From Struthidea cinerea (taxonomy: Eukaryota > Chordata > Aves > Passeriformes > Corcoracidae): 64,000 nt of DNA. Of the stretch, positions 1-11,393 are shown piece after piece. Position numbers and translations under genes: made by a program. The notes beneath the pieces are model-generated. The model had not been told where the DNA came from. It worked only from the letters and a program-made list of their open reading frames with translations, and searched no databases. The stretch is from the NCBI GenBank assembly GCA_013397865.1, contig VZTI01002790.1:441484-505483 (forward strand), given 5' to 3'. Position 1 is the stretch's first letter; the number at the start of each line of letters is the position of its first letter.

Positions 1-518
1 CAAATTATGTTTATTTGTGCCAAAAGAGAATGTGGCAGAGCACACGCCCTAATGCAGAATACATTGCACAGTGCAGTGCTGAAGTGTCTTTTGCACTTTT
101 ATGTTCTTAATCACATGGCATTTTTCAACTGACACTTTACTTGCTCTGCAAATTCAAGATCATGCTGTATTATTGAAGGTAAATATAATTTACTGAAAAA
201 TAAAAAAGGAAGTCTTACATGTAAGCAAAACAGCTTTTCACTTGGTTAGTAATTAAATTGGGAGACAACAATTTGTAAAGTTACAAAGTCTGAAATTTTT
301 GATAGCAAAGCGCAAGTGAGCTGTTCAGAGTTTGCTTGAAAATATTTTTGCTCAAACTTTAAGAAAAGAACCTTTAGAGAAAAAAAGTATTTAAGCTGCA
401 AAAGCTAAAAAGATTTTGATGAGTTTAAAAGCTCCAACTGAGAGGTGCAATTTAGTCCAGTAGATACTCATTTTATGGGGGTGACATATTCTGACCTTTA
501 TTTACTATTTTTTAAGTA

Positions 519-1070
519 TGTACTCAGCACTGGTGAGGCCACACCTCCAACCCTGTGTTCAGGTTTGGGCCCCTCTCTGCAAGAAAGACATTGAGGGGCT
601 GGAGCGTGTCTAGAGAAGGGCAGCAGAGCTGGGGAAGGGTCTGGAGCACAAGTCCTGTGAGGAGTGGCTGAGGGAGCTGGGGGTGTTTAGCCTGGAGAAA
701 AGGAGGCTCAGGGGTGACCTTATTGCTCTCTACAACTGCCTGAAAGGAGACTGTAGCCAGGTGGGGTTTGGTCTCTTCTCCTGAGTAGCAAGAGACAGCA
801 CAAGAGGAAATGGCCTCAAGTTGCCCAGGGGAGGTTTACATTGGATAGTAGGAAATCCTCCTTCACTGAAAGGCTTGTCAGGCACTGGAACAGGATGTCC
901 AGGGAAGTGGTGGCATTGCCATCTCTGGAAGTGTTTGAAAGGTGTGTGGATGTGGCACTTGGGAATGTGGTTTAGTGGTGGACTTGGTGGATGCTAGGCT
1001 AACAGTTGGACTTGGTAATCTTAAGTGTCCTTTCCAGACTAAATGATCCTCTAATTCTATGATTCTACTA
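519..1070 (+). repeat. CR1 LINE fragment, 5'-truncated 3' end
   Basis: It begins at the RT-distal CR1 block with CACTGGTGAGGCC and runs through the usual landmarks (GCCTGGAGAAAAGGAGGCT, GGGGAGGTTTACATTGGAT, CACTGGAACAGG). It ends in a repeated ATTCTATG/ATTCTA octamer at about 1054-1070. It is in sense orientation to TMEM135, inside an intron. It carries no open frame and is a dead copy. Confidence 0.93.
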
Positions 1071-1782
1071 TATGTTATTGTTTGCATTTCATAACTTACA
1101 CAAATTTGGGTTGCATTATATTTTTATTCCAGTTTAAATAGGCATGTAGGGCAACAAAGATTCTAGTCACTCAAAAAAATTGGACCATGGCAAAAAAAAA
1201 TGAAATGCTTGTTGCATTTTGGATCCAAAATGCAGTTCTACATTTTTAGATTAATGTATTTTCCTAGTTCCAGAATTTATTGGATGCATGAAAAAATCTC
1301 AGGAGGTTTGGTATGCAGTTGAAAAAATCCTTTATCATGGGAAAGAATCTAGACAGGTACAGCAAATGAGGATGACATGAATTCAAGATTAGCTTTGGTA
1401 TTAGATTGGAATTCAAATTAGATTAATCTGGTCTCTGATTTTGAAAGAAATGGCAGCAGTAAATTGTAAATTAAAACACTGAAATGTTTTGGGTACTATG
1501 TCCAACTCTCTGGACTTTAGTATCACCAGTGTTTTAAAAAGCTTGTTCTTTAGTTGTGTTGATTTCTTGTGTTTTTGTTGATGTAATTTAGAGTCTCTTG
1601 ATGTGGTAAAGATTGCCTAATCAGACATAACATGTCCCAATAATGAAAGTTTCTACAGCTCTTAAGAAATTGCAATGTGATTTTACCTTTCCCTGTACAG
1701 ACTCTTACAATGGGAAAGTTTGCCTCCTCACGTATCAATTAAATTGCCTTCTATTGTAACAACCTTACCAAGCAGAAGAATG

Positions 1783-1933
1783 TGTTATCCCTGGAAGCGT
1801 TCAAGGCCAGGCTGGCTGGGGCTCTGAGCAACCTGGTCTAGTGGAAGGTGTCCCTGCCCATGGCAGGGGAGATGGAACTAGATGGTCTTTAAGGTCCCTT
1901 CCAACCCAAACCGTGTTATGATTCTGTGATTAT
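1783..1933 (+). repeat. CR1 LINE 3'-end fragment
   Basis: This is a short CR1 tail with the landmarks TTCAAGGCCAGGCTGG, GGTGTCCCTGCCCATGGCAG and GGTCCCTTCCAACCC, closing in ATGATTCTGTGATT. It lies in the TMEM135 intron close to the acceptor at 2059. Confidence 0.92.
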
Positions 1934-2059
1934 GGGTATTACCACATTACACTCTTAATTCCTACTGTGCACTTTATTACCAGCTTATAAGGAATACCTC
2001 CAGTCTGTGTGTTATCAGAAATAAGCAGGGCTACGCCTGCGTTCTGTTCTCCTACACAG

Positions 2060-2123
2060 GGTACAAGTTGCTTCCTGCGCTGGGTCCGAAACCTAGATGA
2101 TGAGCTTCACGCACTTGTAGCTG
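2060..2123 (+). CDS. TMEM135: TMEM135 coding exon (64 bp, enters in phase 0, leaves in phase 1)
   Basis: The acceptor is CCTACACAG ending at 2059 and the donor is GTGAGT from 2124. The exon encodes 21 full codons plus the first base of a glycine codon, including RNLDDELHAL, which is very conserved in TMEM135. The preceding exon, expected to end in a sequence like SIYK, was looked for in 1-2050 and not found, so it lies to the left of the window. Confidence 0.95.
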
Positions 2124-5100
2124 GTGAGTCCATGAAAAGATTGTGTTGCCCGTGTTGGGACTCTGTAAGTATTCCTCTTGTCTGTCCTCCCATTCCCTTT
2201 TCAGACTTCTGTGATGAAAATAGGACTGTGTACATCAAGGTTGTGTCAAACTGATGTTTCAAGTACTGTCAAAGAAAGAGTTGCGATTAAAACTGTAAGG
2301 CAAATTCAGTCAAATGTGGAGTTTATGGTCATCTCCAAGGACAGTATATTACTGTGTGCACAAATATAACCTTGTCCTTTAATTTGCAGCTGTGGAGATG
2401 TGAGATGAAAATACTGACTCTTCCATACGTGACAGAATACATATTGGGCTCCACTGGGTCCAAAGAAAGACCCTTTTGCTATGAAATTTGTGTGGTGGTG
2501 AGGCACTTCTCTCATGTGCATCTGTCACATGTTGGAACCGCAGAGGTGTCTCATCTCACAAAGAACAGAAATTTGATACTGTGCTCCTGAGCACTGAAGT
2601 ACAGATTTGTTTCAGCATTTTAAAACATTCTCTCTTTAGTGATACAAACCATATTTGGATGGGCAGCAAAAGAGCATCACTGAACTAACAACAGAAATAA
2701 ATAATCCTGTGCAGTGTTTGTTGGGCTGATACACCACAACAGTGACCTTAACAATGCAAATCACAACCTTAACAATGCTATTCTTTTCTAATTGTTACAG
2801 GGTGTCTAGCAGGAATTTCTATGATGTTTTACAAAAGTACAACTATCTCTATGTATCTGTTGTCCAAATTAGTAGAGGTAAGTTATTACCCTAACAGAGG
2901 TCTTCATTTCATCTATTTTTTCAAGGCAGAAGAATGAACTTCGGAGGCTTTGTCAGGCAATTGCAGTAAAACACAAAGTTGTGTGGTGATGGTGTTTCAG
3001 TATATGTGTGCCAAGAAGCAATGCTGCCATGTGGTCTCATTTCTTTCTTTCTTTTTTTTTGACTAATTTTAAAAGTCCCTTATCCACTGGTCTTCATGTA
3101 TATTCTCCATGAACTTTTTTAATCTCCTGACAACCCTTTGCTTTGTAGTTTTTGCAGATTTTTGTAAAATCAGAAAGTTCCAAGAATGTCTGTTCTGCCA
3201 GAAACATAAATCAGACCTAGTCCTTAATTGCAGATTTATTGCCAAAAGCTACAGCTTAACTTCCTGCCTTTGTTCCCTAATTTTGGCATTCAACAGTCTA
3301 AGATAACTCAAAATAGCTTAGGTTTTAGTCTATAGCTGAAGTTGTTTGTCAGTGTACTGCAACTGATTGAATTCCCAGCTTTGGAATGAACTTTGTTCTA
3401 ATTACTATTCTTCAGGCTTGAATTATTTCTCTGAACTTGTTAAAATTAGGATCCTAGGAAAAAAAAACAGTTACAGAGTTTGGGTATGTTGATTATACTT
3501 TCTAACCAGCATTTGATTTCCTGCTGTGATTTTTCCATAAAATTGAGACTTAGTCACGGTTAATTCCCCAACACCACCACTGGAATGAGTTGAGAATGCT
3601 CTCTCATTATGCATCATCCCCGAATCACGTATTTCTCCTGCAGACCTTGAGAGCCTTGTTCTCTAGCGATATTTATTCACCTCCATTACCAGAGCAGAAT
3701 TCATTTTAAAGAACATAAAAAGAAGGAACTTACTTTGTTATGTGTAAAATTAAACATAAAAAGGGAAGATACTCTCTGTTCCTACTCCTTGACCAGGCTC
3801 TGAAGGCAGTTCACATATTGGTCATATAAAGGCAAATCTGCATTACCCATATTGACTTTTAGAGCACCAGTTGTAAAAAACCAATATTATCTTGTAATGC
3901 TGATGGTTTTCTCTGGACTTTGAGACATCATGGCTACAGTGAAATAAGAAAAGCGCTGTGTGTTCTTTCTTTCTTTTTTTTTTTTTTTTTTAACTACTTT
4001 TATCATCTTGCGCAAGCCAAGGGTAACTGACCAAAGAGGCGTGTGCTGCTTTGCAAGGTCAGGCTGTGCTCAGGAAAATAAACTGTACATGTTTTCTCAG
4101 AAAGTAAAGTATGTGATTTCAAGCTGTTTAAGAACAGTGAATATTCACTTTGTTGGAATAGTTATTGCATTGTTCTTTTGCTTTTTTAAAATGAAGAATT
4201 TAACAGAACAAACTTTCCCTTTTTTATCTGTAGGATCTGTAACACCCAAGCTGTTGCTAGTCCTCTTCTGTGCATTAATAGCCTCTTATTAGATTGATCT
4301 TGGACAACTTCTATAATCTGTCTTAATCAATATCACATTTGTGGGCATATAAAAAATGTATCATAAAGTCGACATGTTTTTTTGAAAAGGTAAAAAATAA
4401 AAAGGTACTTTGATTTTGTTGCATTCAGCTTTTTTTGTTTATTTTTATAGACTATATACTTCAAAGGCATTGAAGCAGGGAAGGTTCCCTATTTTCCTCA
4501 TGCAGACAGCATCATCTATGCCATTTCTACGTCAATATGCTTTCAGGCAGTAAGTATGTTCTGTAACAGAAATGAAGTTCTTTAAATCCAGTGTTGAATG
4601 AAATGAGGAGCACAGGGAGACAGTTGTATAGAAAAGTTGGTGAGATGTAGTGATTCACAGCATCTTGCTCCTGCCTCCTGGGGTTCCTGCATCCTGATTT
4701 TGAGTGTCACTGTGGGAAGGTCATTTCTAGGACTCAATTTCTCCTGTGCTTGTAGCTGAATATACCAAGCATTGAATTCTTTGGAAAGGATCTTAAAATG
4801 CACTGACCCAGAAGGTGAACATTAGTGTATGAACTTCCATAAGCATGTGAAAGGACAGTTTCTCAAGGAAGCAAACAATATAATACAATATTTTATGGTT
4901 TTTTAAATCAACTGAAAGTTTTCACTGTCAGCTGACTTGAATTAATATTGCCTAGTTGAAAAAATCTGCATAAAAGTAGTAAAAACCCTGAAGTCTTACA
5001 TTTTAAACAAGCTGTAGTTACCGTCTTTTGCACTTCTCAAGTCAGCTACATGCCTTTACCCTCAGTCCTTTTATCGTCTGCATCAGCTAGAAAGCAACTT

Positions 5101-7786
5101 TTCAGTGCTACCCAAATAGCTCTACTATTCTACTGCATCTCACCATTTCTAGACCTTCTGCTGAAACATCCCTGCGTGCACGGCACATTCTCTGGACCTC
5201 CGTAACTATGTGTATTTTTTGTGCTCCCCAGTAAAGAGTATAGAAAATGACCCTAAAGCAATCTTCTGCTGTCTTGTGCTTAACAGGACAGTTAAGAGAC
5301 ACTCCTCCTCCTCATTGTTCCCATGTACTTGGGGAATATCTCTAAGTCTAGTATCAAAGTGAATTGATATTTTAGTGCTTGGGATGTGCCTGAAGGTCTC
5401 CAAAATACTACTGTCAGGGGCAATCGTGTGAGGCTAACAGACATAAAGTTCATATGAGAAAAGAAGGAATTGGTTTTTTCGTTACTTACTAACTAATTGA
5501 AAAATGAATCTAAGACTAGAAAGAAATTGCTATGTTTGGCAGGAAGAAGGAAGGAGAAATTAGTAAAAGGATCTGCACTGAGGTGTTTGTTTTTCACTAT
5601 ATTACTGAGTGACCCAGAAAAGTAATGGAATAGAGAGAAGACATGGATTTTGGCTGTATGACATTAAGATAATGTAACATGAAATAGAAATATGACTACA
5701 AGAAATGGTGCATCACAAAATACAGAGTGGGTAGGGGATAAAGTAGCAGATAAATTTGGCATCCACCAGTCCGAAGTCATGTATATGGGAATAATGATAG
5801 TTGTTGCTTTCACTGCAATGAGATGTAAGTTAATTGTCACCACTGGTAAAAGATTGTATTCTGGGAATATCAGTCTGTGCTGGTGGTGGTCATACAGAGC
5901 ACTGAATGCAGCAGAGAGCAGGAAAAATGAGTTCCATAACAATGCTTTTGCTAATTTTGGCAACCTAATGTAGCAGATGAAGCTTTTGCCTGACAGTGTC
6001 AGCTGGCTCTGACAGAATCCTCTCCTTGCAGGCTGTTATGGAAGTTCAGAACCTGAGACCTTCATACTGGAAATTTCTTTTGCGACTAACAAAGGGCAGG
6101 TATGTACTCAGGGGTGTGTTTTGGCCTGTCTGAACCTGTCATTGATCGCACTCAGCTTTCTGTGTCATTCACTGTCAACAGCAGAGCCCTAGAAGTACAT
6201 GAGGGCTAATTTCCTGTGGATTTACTTTGCTTTTCAAACAGTTTGCAGTACCCTTGAAGTTCTTTGCTGCTGAAGTGACATTGCTGGGTTTAGTATAATG
6301 ACAGGAGCAGACTTAACTCTCGTGAAGACTATTTAGCAGATGAGTGTTTTTCTTGAAGCCTGTTTAGTTCACTTGGAGGGTGGGATGCTTTCAGATTCCA
6401 TTGGAACATGAAGAATCCAGTAAACAACTATACATGTTGAAGAAATCACTTAGTATGTACAGTGATTGACAACATGGTATTACTGTGGGTTTAAAAGCAT
6501 TACTAGAAATGTCAGAATATCTTTTAAGAATACTTGAAAGTTTCAGTACTTTTTTATAACTGTTTCAGTTGGGAAAGGATTTTTTTTTCTTGGAAAGCTA
6601 CTGAAAAATTTTCACTGATCATAATCATAAATATACACTGTAATATCTTACTGGATGTTCCTTCTGTTTGCTGCAGGAATCTAAAAAACTTTATTTTAAA
6701 AATAGATTTTGCTGTAACTGACTTACAAAAATACAGTTTAGTGAAGTGTACACTGTTGCACTGGTGCAGTGTGTGGCAGGAACAAGGCATCCAAATCTTG
6801 ATGCAGATCAGTTTATGAGGGGATTATAAAAGGTAACGTTTGTAGCAACGGCGAGCTCTCCGGGCTGTAAAAATAGAAGTGAAATCAGAGGCCAGTCCCT
6901 GGAGCACATTGAACCTACACTCCCCGTGGCACAGTACACACATGAGGTGATTGAATACATTGCACAATATAGCAGGAAGCTTTCCTTGGGATGCCTGGAG
7001 GCAGTCCTCAGGCAACCTCTGAGGCCATACAAACATGATACAGGGAATGATGTCAGTGCAGATGTCCAGTTTCGGCTGCATTTTTTCATTTTGTCCTAAT
7101 CCTAAACTTGCTTTAGTTGAAAGAGAGGAAGGAAGAGAAACTCTTTTCTGCTCATTTATTTTATCTGAAGCAAATCTCTGTCATAGTAATTTTGTCAGTC
7201 TCTCCATAAAGGCAATTTCTTTTGGCATTTCATACGCTTTTCAGACTATAATTGTGAAGAACAACAAAATGGAAATAGGGTGTAACACCCATAAAATTGA
7301 CATCCAGACTTGGGCAGGCAGGGCCACAGTTTGCTCTGCTGGAATGAGAGACAACAGTAGTATATTTTAGTTGGACCTTTTTTTGTGGAATTAAAAGTAG
7401 AAGGGGACTCCCCCTTTTTCATAAGTTGCATTATTTGAAGTATACTTACCCAAACACTATTAGCCACATTTTTCAAATGCATTTTTTTTAAAAATCTTTA
7501 TTGCCTGAGGTGAAAACCTTTCAAACTCTGAACAGTGCAGGTTGAAGCCTATATTTCAGAGATTTTGATAATCTTTCATGACATTAAATAATTTTATTTT
7601 TTTTGTAAATAAATGAGTCATGCATTCATGGTTTTTTGTCTTTTCTTTTTCAGGTTTGCTCTCATGAACAGGAAAGTTTTAGATGTGTTTGGGACTGAAG
7701 CATCTAAGAACTTCAAGGATTTCACACCTAAGCTTGACCCAAGATACACAGTTGTGCCACCAGAGCTACCTCTGGAGCTGTCTTGA
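2060..7786 (+). CDS. TMEM135: TMEM135, last five coding exons (C-terminal 146 residues)
   Basis: Transmembrane protein 135 is a multi-pass membrane protein of the Tim17/Tim22/Tim23/Pmp24-related group. It is reported to act in mitochondrial dynamics and peroxisomal metabolism (family knowledge). The spliced exons are 2060-2123, 2801-2877, 4451-4549, 6032-6099 and 7654-7786. They total 441 bp, which is 146 codons plus TGA. The translation starts at GTSCFLRWVRNLDDELHALV and ends at PELPLELS. It agrees closely with the mammalian protein as I remember it, for instance KSTTISMYL, YFKGIEAGKVPYFPHAD, LRPSYWKFLLRLTKGRF and RKVLDVFGT. Mammalian TMEM135 has about 458 residues, so roughly the first 310 lie upstream of the window. 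All splice sites are GT/AG and no frame break is seen, so the gene appears intact here. Differences from the mammalian form cluster in the last 20 residues. Identification is from memory of the family, not from a database search. Confidence 0.96.
2745..2778 (+). repeat. 13-bp direct repeat carrying branch-point-like CTTAAC
   Basis: ACCTTAACAATGC occurs at 2745-2757 and again at 2766-2778. Each copy has a CTTAAC that fits the loose vertebrate branch-point pattern. The adenine of the second copy is about 29 nt before the exon at 2801, a usual distance, and that of the first is about 50 nt away. The role in splicing is inferred. Confidence 0.45.
2801..2877 (+). CDS. TMEM135: TMEM135 coding exon (77 bp, enters in phase 1, leaves in phase 0)
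   Basis: The acceptor is TTGTTACAG ending at 2800 and the donor is GTAAGT from 2878. After completing the split glycine codon it encodes CLAGISMMFYKSTTISMYLL followed by SKLVE, a largely hydrophobic segment likely to be membrane-embedded. Two CTTAAC branch-point-like copies precede it (see the repeat at 2745-2778). Confidence 0.95.
2878..4450 (+). other. TMEM135: TMEM135 intron, 1573 bp
   Basis: This intron is bounded by GTAAGT and TTTTTATAG. It holds poly(T) runs at about 3050-3060 and 3972-3991, but no recognisable mobile element or exon. Confidence 0.85.
4451..4549 (+). CDS. TMEM135: TMEM135 coding exon (99 bp, phase 0 on both sides)
   Basis: The acceptor is TTTTTATAG ending at 4450, after a T-rich run, and the donor is GTAAGT from 4550. 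It encodes 33 codons including YFKGIEAGKVPYFPHADS and SICFQA. The exon is symmetric (0-0), so skipping it would keep the reading frame. Confidence 0.95.
4550..7653 (+). other. TMEM135: TMEM135 introns around the 68-bp exon
   Basis: The introns are 4550-6031 and 6100-7653. Open frames of 90-110 codons inside them (for example at 5692-5973 and 7035-7370) lack codon bias or similarity that I recognise and are treated as chance. No repeat family was recognised. Confidence 0.8.
6032..6099 (+). CDS. TMEM135: TMEM135 coding exon (68 bp, enters in phase 0, leaves in phase 2)
   Basis: The acceptor is CTCCTTGCAG ending at 6031 and the donor is GTATGT from 6100. It encodes AVMEVQNLRPSYWKFLLRLT then KG and two bases of an arginine codon. 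The arginine is completed by the first base of the last exon. Confidence 0.95.
7654..7786 (+). CDS. TMEM135: TMEM135 terminal coding exon and stop
   Basis: The acceptor is TTTTTCAG ending at 7653. The exon finishes the split arginine, then encodes 43 residues including RKVLDVFGT and LDPRYTV, and stops at TGA 7784-7786. The C-terminal tail ends in ELPLELS, where mammals have a different last few residues. Confidence 0.95.
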
Positions 7787-10060
7787 ACACGACAGTGTGG
7801 CTCATCATTGAATGTGATCAGCATTTTGTCCTGAAAAGTTAATTAACTTGACAGTCGTATGTATGGAGGAGGGCTAGGGCTCCACTTCAGTATTACTTCA
7901 ATGAGAAATGCTTTTTACCAATCAGAAATACTGAAGCTTTGCAGGGAGGTGTGGCTTAGTGATTAAGCCCCTTCCATAAGCAGAAAACATTTCTGGATTA
8001 CTATAGTTGGTTGACAGTATGGTAGAATCCTGAATGAATTAAACAAATGAGTAATATATTTAGAGAAGAGAAGGAAAACATAAATATGCTTCATAATTTC
8101 AAAAATTCCGTAGTTCATACCAGTAGAATATTTCTTGGTAAAACTAAAAGTAATTCTTAATTTAGAAAGGAAGACAATTGGCACAGTTTAGGTCCAAAAT
8201 TTTACCTGATCTTAAAAATATTGCAGTCTGGTGAAAATGCCTCCCTGGTTTTATAAATTACATCACTGATTTGTCTCAAAAGAGCCACCACCTCCTCATT
8301 AGTTAAAATTAGGGTATTTTTATACAGCTGTGGTTGCAAAATAAGGCATTCCTTAGGAAAAGAAAATGCATATTGATTCAGAAATCACATTCCAGGGCTG
8401 TGAATTCCGCTGACGACACGGATAACAGACGAGGAAAACAAGAAGGCGGTACCAGTGGCTGCTGGGCGCCGAGGAGCGGCGGGTGTGGTGGGCAGCATCT
8501 GCCAAATGGAAAAGGACGCGACTGGCAGAGGAAGGAATGAAACGTTCCAGCCTCTGAGATGGTGCTGGAAACAGCAGACAGTTACAAAAATAAAAAAGCC
8601 AAGAACAAAACAAAACAAAGCAAAACAGACACCCACCACCCCCCTCCCCAACTAAAATATACTGAAGCAAAATGTTTATTTTTGTAAGGGTTTGACATTG
8701 TCGCCTTAGATGGCATTGGGTTGTTTGTCCGGCTGCAGCACCAGCCAGCATTTCAAGCATTTCTTTGGAAGAGAGCTGACCCCTGAGGTTAGGCTGTTAC
8801 AACAGAAGAGTTTTGACAATCATATTAATTAATAGTCTTTTTTCCTTCTAATTCGTGAAGAGTGGTTTTCTGTCGGGCCACCAGTCCCACGACTGGCACA
8901 GTTACATTAAATTTGATATGGTACTCAATGCAAATAACTACCTACACAAGGTCCATCTCATTTTTACTGTATGTATTTCTGCAGATTGTGTTCTAAAGTG
9001 AGACCTTGACATGCTAATTGCTTTTTTTTTTTCCTTTGCTTTTTAGGTTTTTTTTTAATTATAATCCATTCAGATGATGCTGAATGGTGTTCATTACCCT
9101 AGAAGTTAATGAAAAGATAAACTATATTCACATTCAACAGGAAAAACTGAAAAGAGATGAGACAGGCCAGGGAAATTGCAGTAGGTTGCATGTATTTTAA
9201 AAATAAAACAAGAAGGAATCAGTGTTTTATTGGAAGTCTTTATCAGATAATATGAATTGGACTAATTAGTAGACTCTTTGTCTTGTAGCACTGGAATCCT
9301 ACCCAAGCCATAAGTGTATTTTAATTCCAATTAGCTGAATTTCTTAATACCGAATATACAGGAATTTTTATCAGATTTATTGTCATGAAAATTTTACCAA
9401 TTTGTGCACAAAATCTGCTTCCTCATCAGCTACACTAACAGTGATGTTTTGTCACTGTTACTAAAGGTGCTTCATCCTTTTAAACATTGGTTGTCCAATT
9501 TAGTGTGAATAAAGTTCTGCAAGCTAGTTTGTATACAATATTTTGTTGCTTGGAATTATATTAAAATTCCTCAAAAGGAAATAAAAGTTAATTCAACAAG
9601 AACTTTAAAAGGATTGTAAGAGATTTGTAGTGCTTTTCCACTGGAATATGGTCTAAAATATTTGACCTTATAAAAAGTCTGAGAAGTTATATATTTTAGG
9701 TGGTATATTAGAACTCACTATATTATGAATACTTTCTAGTGTAACTATATACCATTCTCAAAGATATTTTATAGATGGAATAAGTTTCTCCACTGGAATG
9801 ACAATTGTGATTGTTTCTCTATTTGAGGGGTTTTTTGGGGAAAAAGTTCCAAGAACTACATCTCAGCAGCTAAACAACAGTTTTGTCTATGTTTCTTGCT
9901 TCAAAAATTCACAGTTCTTGTTTCAAGTTATTTTCATGTAATATAAAGAGAAGTTAAAAATTTTTAAATTATTTTTATTCAAATTGAATATATGTAAGAG
10001 AAAAAAAAAATAAAGTCCTAATGTTCTTCCCAATAATAAACAGTTGCTGCTTGAAAAAGT
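7787..10060 (+). other. TMEM135: Probable TMEM135 3' UTR
   Basis: This stretch follows the stop codon, is AT-rich, and has no other gene signal. AATAAA hexamers occur at 8589-8594, 9202-9207, 9508-9513, 9580-9585, 10009-10014 and 10035-10040. The last pair is followed within 30-50 bp by a T/GT-rich stretch (about 10065-10082) suited to a downstream element, so cleavage near 10050-10060 is the best guess. A GC-rich patch lies at about 8450-8560, and an A-rich CAAAA-like run followed by a C-rich run lies at about 8585-8655. Several poly(A) sites may be used. The UTR end is inferred, not seen. Confidence 0.5.
10009..10040 (+). promoter_or_regulatory. Candidate distal polyadenylation signals of TMEM135
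   Basis: There are two AATAAA hexamers, at 10009-10014 and 10035-10040, with T-rich and GT-rich sequence 25-45 bp downstream. They are the last hexamers before the minus-strand CR1 that starts at about 10114. The arrangement fits a mammalian/avian cleavage signal, but 3'-end reads would be needed to choose among the hexamers. Confidence 0.4.
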
Positions 10061-10113
10061 GACTTTTTTGGCCATGTTGTTAATAAGGTCTCTGGAGTCG
10101 TAAGTGAAATGGA

Positions 10114-10382
10114 GTCATAGGATCATACAATGGTTTGGGTTGGAAGGGACCTTTCAAAGGCCATCTAGTTCCAAACCTCCCTGCCATGGGCAGGGACACC
10201 TTCCACTGGGCCAGGTTGCTCAGAACCCCATCCAGCCTGGCCTTGAACACTTCCAGGAATGGGGCATCCATGGCTTCTCTGGGAAACCTGTGCCAGTGCC
10301 TCACCACCCTCCTTGTAAAAAGCTTTTTTCTTATATCTCATCCAAGTGGACCCTCCTTCAATTTGCAGGCATTAGCCCTGGA
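10114..10382 (-). repeat. CR1 LINE 3'-end fragment (minus strand)
   Basis: The + strand starts with the reverse octamer (CATAGGATCATACAATGG) and continues with GGTTGGAAGGGACC, CCCTGCCATGGGCAGGGACA, GGCCTTGAACACTTCCAG and GCCAGTGCCTCACCACCC. These are the reverse complement of the CR1 tail. It lies just beyond the likely end of TMEM135 and points toward it. Confidence 0.93.
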
Positions 10383-11339
10383 AGTGATTCTTGGCGATGA
10401 AGGAACGCTGGGAATGCGACCGAGCATTTAAATGTATTGCAAAATAAAGTCTTAATGCAATGCCAGTAAAGAGGTAACACCGGAGTAGTTCAGCTGGCAA
10501 CTTCAGCTCTGTGCTTCCGTGGGTAATTAGGTAACGTGAGTGGATGTTCCTGTTCCTTTCTCAAACAGAGCAAAGCACAGCTCCAGATCTGCCGGCAGGG
10601 AAGAGCCGCACGCCCTGAGCTCTGCCTGCCACGTGGCCGGACAGCTGGGCCGTGTGTGACTGAAAGGCCAGTGCTTTCTGCCTCCTGATGTTTCTGATCA
10701 TGGGATGGGTGTCTCTGATGCCTCCAAACTTCCTGCAAAAGTTTATTTTGCAAAGAGGAATACAGGGGTAGGCTTGCTCAGGAGTTGGTGGGAAGTGGTG
10801 GGTCAGCCTGAAATGTCACAGTTCTGCAGTAGAGGTTTGGGTGTCCTTAGGGAGTCTGCTCAGGGCAACAGTGCTTGGCTCCCTGCAGGCATCTCAGGAG
10901 GCTGCTGCCTCATCCATGGCTCCCAGAAACGAGCATGGCCTATGGCCTAGTTCTTCATCCCTCCCTCACCTCTGCTCATCCCGGTTTTGAGTCATTCCCC
11001 TTTGCAAGTTTCCCTTCCTTTTTCCCAGGCCACTGTGCTTTTGCCTATGTTTGAGCAGACATGGGAAAGGTTTTTTTCCAGATACCTGGTGAGATCCCAG
11101 GTAGAAGTGGTCTGAGCCCAGACTTATGCTCCAGTTCGGAACAGCTTGTGTGCAGCTTCAATTTCCAACTCCGTCAGAGGAAAATAGTTCTGGACAAGTG
11201 GTCCTTGAGTGTGCATGCACTGACAAGGCACAAAAAGGTAGCAGGAAAATCAGTGATGATTATACTGAACTTTTACTTTTTTTAGGATTTTTTTTCCCAC
11301 AATTACATTTAACATGGCGGGGAGGCAGGGCCCAGGCTC
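10383..11339. other. Unassigned intergenic sequence
   Basis: I see no gene or repeat family here. A further AATAAA is at 10443-10448, past the CR1 at 10114-10382. If TMEM135 transcription reads through that element, it could serve as a later poly(A) signal. Confidence 0.4.
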
Positions 11340-11393
11340 TGTATGGCTGGACTCGATGGTTTTAGATGTCTTTATCAACTTACGTGATTCTAC
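11340..11393 (+). repeat. Short degraded CR1 tail
   Basis: GGCTGGACTCGATGGTTTTA, then TTTATCAAC and a closing GTGATTCTA, resemble the last 50-60 bp of a CR1 tail. It is short and diverged. Confidence 0.55.

Larger units (their letters stand above)
1..2059 (+). other. TMEM135: TMEM135 intron (right part), with two CR1 insertions
   Basis: No coding exon of TMEM135 was recognised left of 2060. The stretch is AT-rich intronic sequence interrupted by CR1 fragments at 519-1070 and 1783-1933. The second lies only about 125 bp upstream of the 2060 acceptor. Confidence 0.8.
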
